A DNA stretch of 45,131 nucleotides from Leptospiraceae bacterium (lineage in GTDB: Bacteria; Spirochaetota; Leptospiria; Leptospirales; Leptospiraceae). The position numbers and the translations under genes are program-made. Where the stretch lies: positions 1 to 45,131 of the forward strand of contig JAGOHK010000029.1 in the NCBI GenBank assembly GCA_017996175.1. Direction: 5' to 3'. Positions 42,958-45,131 of this stretch are shown one piece after another (positions within the stretch are counted from its first letter, which is position 1; every line of letters starts with the position of its first letter). Below the pieces are notes generated by a model. It worked only from the letters and a program-made list of their open reading frames with translations, made no database searches and was not told the DNA's origin.

Positions 42958-44157
42958 TTGCAAAGATTTCTTATATTTATAACTTTATTCACTCTTATCA
43001 TCGGCTCGGCGTATTATTACGTCGGAAATAGAATTATCGAAGGTTTTGAAATTCCTGTTCTTGGAAAAATTGGATTTTGGAGTATTCTTTTTATACTCAC
43101 ACTTCTAACGCCAGCGTCTTACTTATCAAGTTTATTCTTAGAAGACTCCGATTGGCAAAAGACTCTTTCGTTTATCGCATTCACCAGCCTAGGTTTTGTG
43201 ACAATCCTATTTAGCCTGATGGTATTTCATGATCTATCGTTTGGAATTCTAAAAGGAATTCATTGGGTAATTTCGATTTTCCGCGAAACACCTGAAATCA
43301 TTCTGGGAAATACAGATTCTATCAATCGAAAAGAATTTATTACGAGTTTATTAAAACCAGCAGTAGCTCTAACAGCCGTTAGCCTCACTGGATATGGATT
43401 TTACAAAGCATTACATAAAGTCGAAACAAAAAATGTGACGATTCCTGTTTTCAATTTGCATCCAGAGTTAGACGGATTTAAAATTATACAAATTTCTGAC
43501 GTACATATAGGTCCGACAATCCGAAAAGAATTTTTAGAATCAATCGTTAGTAGGATCAATGAATTGGGTGCGGATATTGTAGCAATCACTGGCGACTTAG
43601 TAGATGGCTCGGTTCATAAACTAAAAGATCATATTTCTCCACTCGGAAATTTGCAATCCAAGTATGGAACTTTTTTTGTAACTGGGAATCATGAATACTA
43701 TTCAGGAGCCTTATCTTGGATTTCGGAAATTCGTAAACTTGGAATTAACGTTCTCTTAAATGAAAATGAAATCATAAAACACGGAAATGCCAGATTACTT
43801 CTCGCAGGGGTTACGGACTATAAGGCGCATAATATCATTCCTTCTCATACCTCTGACCCACACAAAGCAATCGAATCAGAACAGGACTCTCATTTTAAGG
43901 TACTACTTGCACATCAGCCAAATACTGTTCTCGAAGGAGCGAAGGCTGGATTCGATTTACAACTATCGGGGCATACGCACGGTGGGCAATACTTTCCGGG
44001 GAATTTCTTAATCCATCTATTTCAGAGATTTGTAGCAGGACTTTACAAACATCAAAATACTTGGCTCTATGTAAGCAGTGGAACTGGTTACTGGGGACCA
44101 CCACTTAGAATCGGAGCCCCCTCGGAGATAACGGTGATTAGTCTGAGTAGAATATAA
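42958..44157 (+). CDS. Membrane-anchored metallophosphoesterase
   Basis: The 399-residue protein has three N-terminal membrane helices and one at about residues 139-158, then a calcineurin-like phosphoesterase domain: ISDVHIGP, ITGDLVDG, TGNHEYYSGA, LLAHQPN and LSGHTHGGQYFPG, with conserved His, Asp and Asn that bind two metals. This layout resembles YkuE/LpxG-type membrane phosphoesterases that act on lipids or nucleotides at the membrane. The substrate is not determined. The TTG at 42958 has GGAG seven bases upstream (ACGGAGACTAAT), which decides the start. Confidence 0.9.
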   Translation: MQRFLIFITLFTLIIGSAYYYVGNRIIEGFEIPVLGKIGFWSILFILTLLTPASYLSSLFLEDSDWQKTLSFIAFTSLGFVTILFSLMVFHDLSFGILKGIHWVISIFRETPEIILGNTDSINRKEFITSLLKPAVALTAVSLTGYGFYKALHKVETKNVTIPVFNLHPELDGFKIIQISDVHIGPTIRKEFLESIVSRINELGADIVAITGDLVDGSVHKLKDHISPLGNLQSKYGTFFVTGNHEYYSGALSWISEIRKLGINVLLNENEIIKHGNARLLLAGVTDYKAHNIIPSHTSDPHKAIESEQDSHFKVLLAHQPNTVLEGAKAGFDLQLSGHTHGGQYFPGNFLIHLFQRFVAGLYKHQNTWLYVSSGTGYWGPPLRIGAPSEITVISLSRI

Positions 44158-44179
44158 AAATATTTGTCACGCGCTAAAA

Positions 44180-44812
44180 TTATCCCTTTGATTTTTCCAA
44201 TTCATCTCGCTCTTTAAAACGTTTTTTGATTTCTTTGTATTTAGATTTCCATTCTGGTAAAGAGCGAACGTATTCTAAATCTGGATCTTCTTGCATATAG
44301 GGGATCGCCTTATAACCCTTATCCACAGCGAGTAAAATATATTTAAAAGATTCCTCTGCATTTTTTAACATACTATAAGAGCAGGCTTTATTATAAAGAG
44401 CATAATAATCTTTTTCATAGCCTAACTCAAGTGCAATATCATAAGCCTGAATCGACTCCTCTAATTTTTGCATATTCGAAAGGGTATTTCCGTAACGATA
44501 GTATGCCTCTGGGTCTGTCGCATATTCAAATGCTTCTTCAAATTTTGAAATCGCTTCTTCATTTTTATTTAACTTGGAAAGAGTATTTGCTTCATGAATG
44601 AGTGCTTTTGCTTTACCAATTATCTTTGCATCGGTTTGGTTTTTCAGTAACTTTTCTCTAGCATAATCCTTATTCAAAAAATTTGATTTAGCTGGAGGAG
44701 TAACAGTTTCACTCTTAGGCGCAGGTATTTCAGCAGGTTTATTCTCTCTTACTTCTTCCGTGCTACAATAAGCCAAAAGAAGAATCACTATAAACAGAGT
44801 TGTCCATTTCAT
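44180..44812 (-). CDS. TPR-repeat lipoprotein
   Basis: The 210-residue protein has a lipoprotein signal (LFIVILLLAYC, Cys16), a Pro/Lys-rich linker and four TPR-like helix pairs from about residue 65 (AKALIHEANTLSKLNKNEEA, ISKFEEAFEYA, then EAYYRYGNTLSNMQKLEESI and ALELGYEKDYYALYNKAC). TPRs mediate protein contacts. ATG at 44810-44812 with AAAGGA eight bases before it. It converges with the phosphoesterase gene 22 bp away. Confidence 0.85.
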   Translation of the reverse strand: MKWTTLFIVILLLAYCSTEEVRENKPAEIPAPKSETVTPPAKSNFLNKDYAREKLLKNQTDAKIIGKAKALIHEANTLSKLNKNEEAISKFEEAFEYATDPEAYYRYGNTLSNMQKLEESIQAYDIALELGYEKDYYALYNKACSYSMLKNAEESFKYILLAVDKGYKAIPYMQEDPDLEYVRSLPEWKSKYKEIKKRFKERDELEKSKG

Positions 44813-44935
44813 ACATTAGTCCTTTCTAAAAGAGTTTTAGAATCGAAGAATATATTCTAATAGTCAAATCGTGTCAAGAAATTATTTTAAGGATTAGCAT
44901 TTTCTAATCTATATTTCTATATTTAATTAGAAATT

Positions 44936-45131
44936 TTAATTATTATTTTTATCATTTTCAACGTCTATGATCGTACCATCAGGATTAAAACGAAGTTTGG
45001 ACATTTGCATTAAAAATTTGTGAATATTATTTTGAACTGACAGTTCCATAGCTTTACCAGCTCTTTCGATTCCAAACCTTGCTTGAAGAAATTTAACCTC
45101 CCCCGTAGAATCTATTTCCATTATTTTTTTA
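44936..45131 (-). CDS. Hypothetical protein cut by the window edge
   Basis: The minus-strand frame is open to the window end (45131). The readable part is 61 residues after a Met at 45121 (MEIDSTGEVKFLQARFGIER, then LQMSKLRF-like KFLMQMSKLRFNPDGTIIDV and NDKNNN). With only 10 bp upstream, it cannot be told whether Met is the start. The repeated D-x-(T/D)-G-x-(V/I) units suggest a beta-rich fold. The function is unknown. Confidence 0.4.
   Translation of the reverse strand, partial: KKIMEIDSTGEVKFLQARFGIERAGKAMELSVQNNIHKFLMQMSKLRFNPDGTIIDVENDKNNN

Noticed and set aside
1-45131. CRISPR array, complete insertion sequence, rRNA or tRNA genes
   Set aside because: No regularly spaced repeats, transposase frame, or rRNA/tRNA sequence was recognised on either strand.

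Overview
The window looks like chromosomal DNA of a low-GC (roughly mid-30s % by eye) spirochaete of the Leptospiraceae, probably Leptospira or a close relative. The evidence is a protein that fits the Leptospira-associated DUF1564 family, many short-signal lipoproteins with relaxed lipoboxes (LSLSAC, LALSC, LLAYC), the order rpsU-yqeY-dnaG-rpoD with a very long primary sigma factor, many TTG/GTG starts, and copies of a GATTACCACCGATGAACACCGATG-type intergenic repeat. The genus is inferred. No rRNA, tRNA, CRISPR array or complete insertion sequence was seen.

Layout. 1-2345 is a decayed accessory strip: the 3' end of a DUF3427-type helicase, an Fe-S C-terminal scrap of a MutY/Nth-like glycosylase, a higA antitoxin with a truncated higB, and two pairs of direct repeats. 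2346-5501 holds recA, a DUF2007 protein, the DUF1564 protein and a DUF1566-like exported protein. 5807-9685 is a tight minus-strand operon of radical SAM/SPASM protein, family 2 glycosyltransferase and polytopic GT-C-like membrane protein, probably making a surface glycan or glycoconjugate. 9996-19148 has a Rof-like Rho antiterminator and then plus-strand genes: a vanadium haloperoxidase/PAP2-type lipoprotein, a 1099-residue exported ankyrin protein coupled to a KtrA/TrkA-like subunit, a VanY-type carboxypeptidase and a triplicated-repeat beta-propeller lipoprotein. 19270-24146 holds ssb, the alpha-E/ATP-grasp pair, an EAL-YkuI_C phosphodiesterase and a small Cys/His-rich basic protein.

24848-31670 contains a MORN-repeat protein, an exported dikinase-like protein with swapped domain order, and a minus-strand group of a lipoprotein, htrA, ruvB and a TonB-like gene. 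31874-36615 is the macromolecular-synthesis operon (rpsU, yqeY, dnaG, rpoD) with a small conserved gene upstream. 36955-45131 has a MORN lipoprotein, a GAF-adenylate cyclase overlapping an NHL-propeller lipoprotein, an RhlE-type helicase, a PF10127-type nucleotidyltransferase, a membrane metallophosphoesterase, a TPR lipoprotein and a gene cut by the window edge.

The most striking unexplained signal is a roughly 35-bp element lying just upstream of three separate minus-strand genes, recA, ssb and the DUF1564 gene: a CGCACAT core between A- and T-runs, then ACC(C/T)A and a TAT-rich -10-like box. It suggests a shared regulator of two recombination/repair genes and a lineage-restricted unknown. 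recA also has a perfect 13-bp palindrome beside the element, and ssb has a leader hairpin whose 3' arm overlaps its Shine-Dalgarno sequence.
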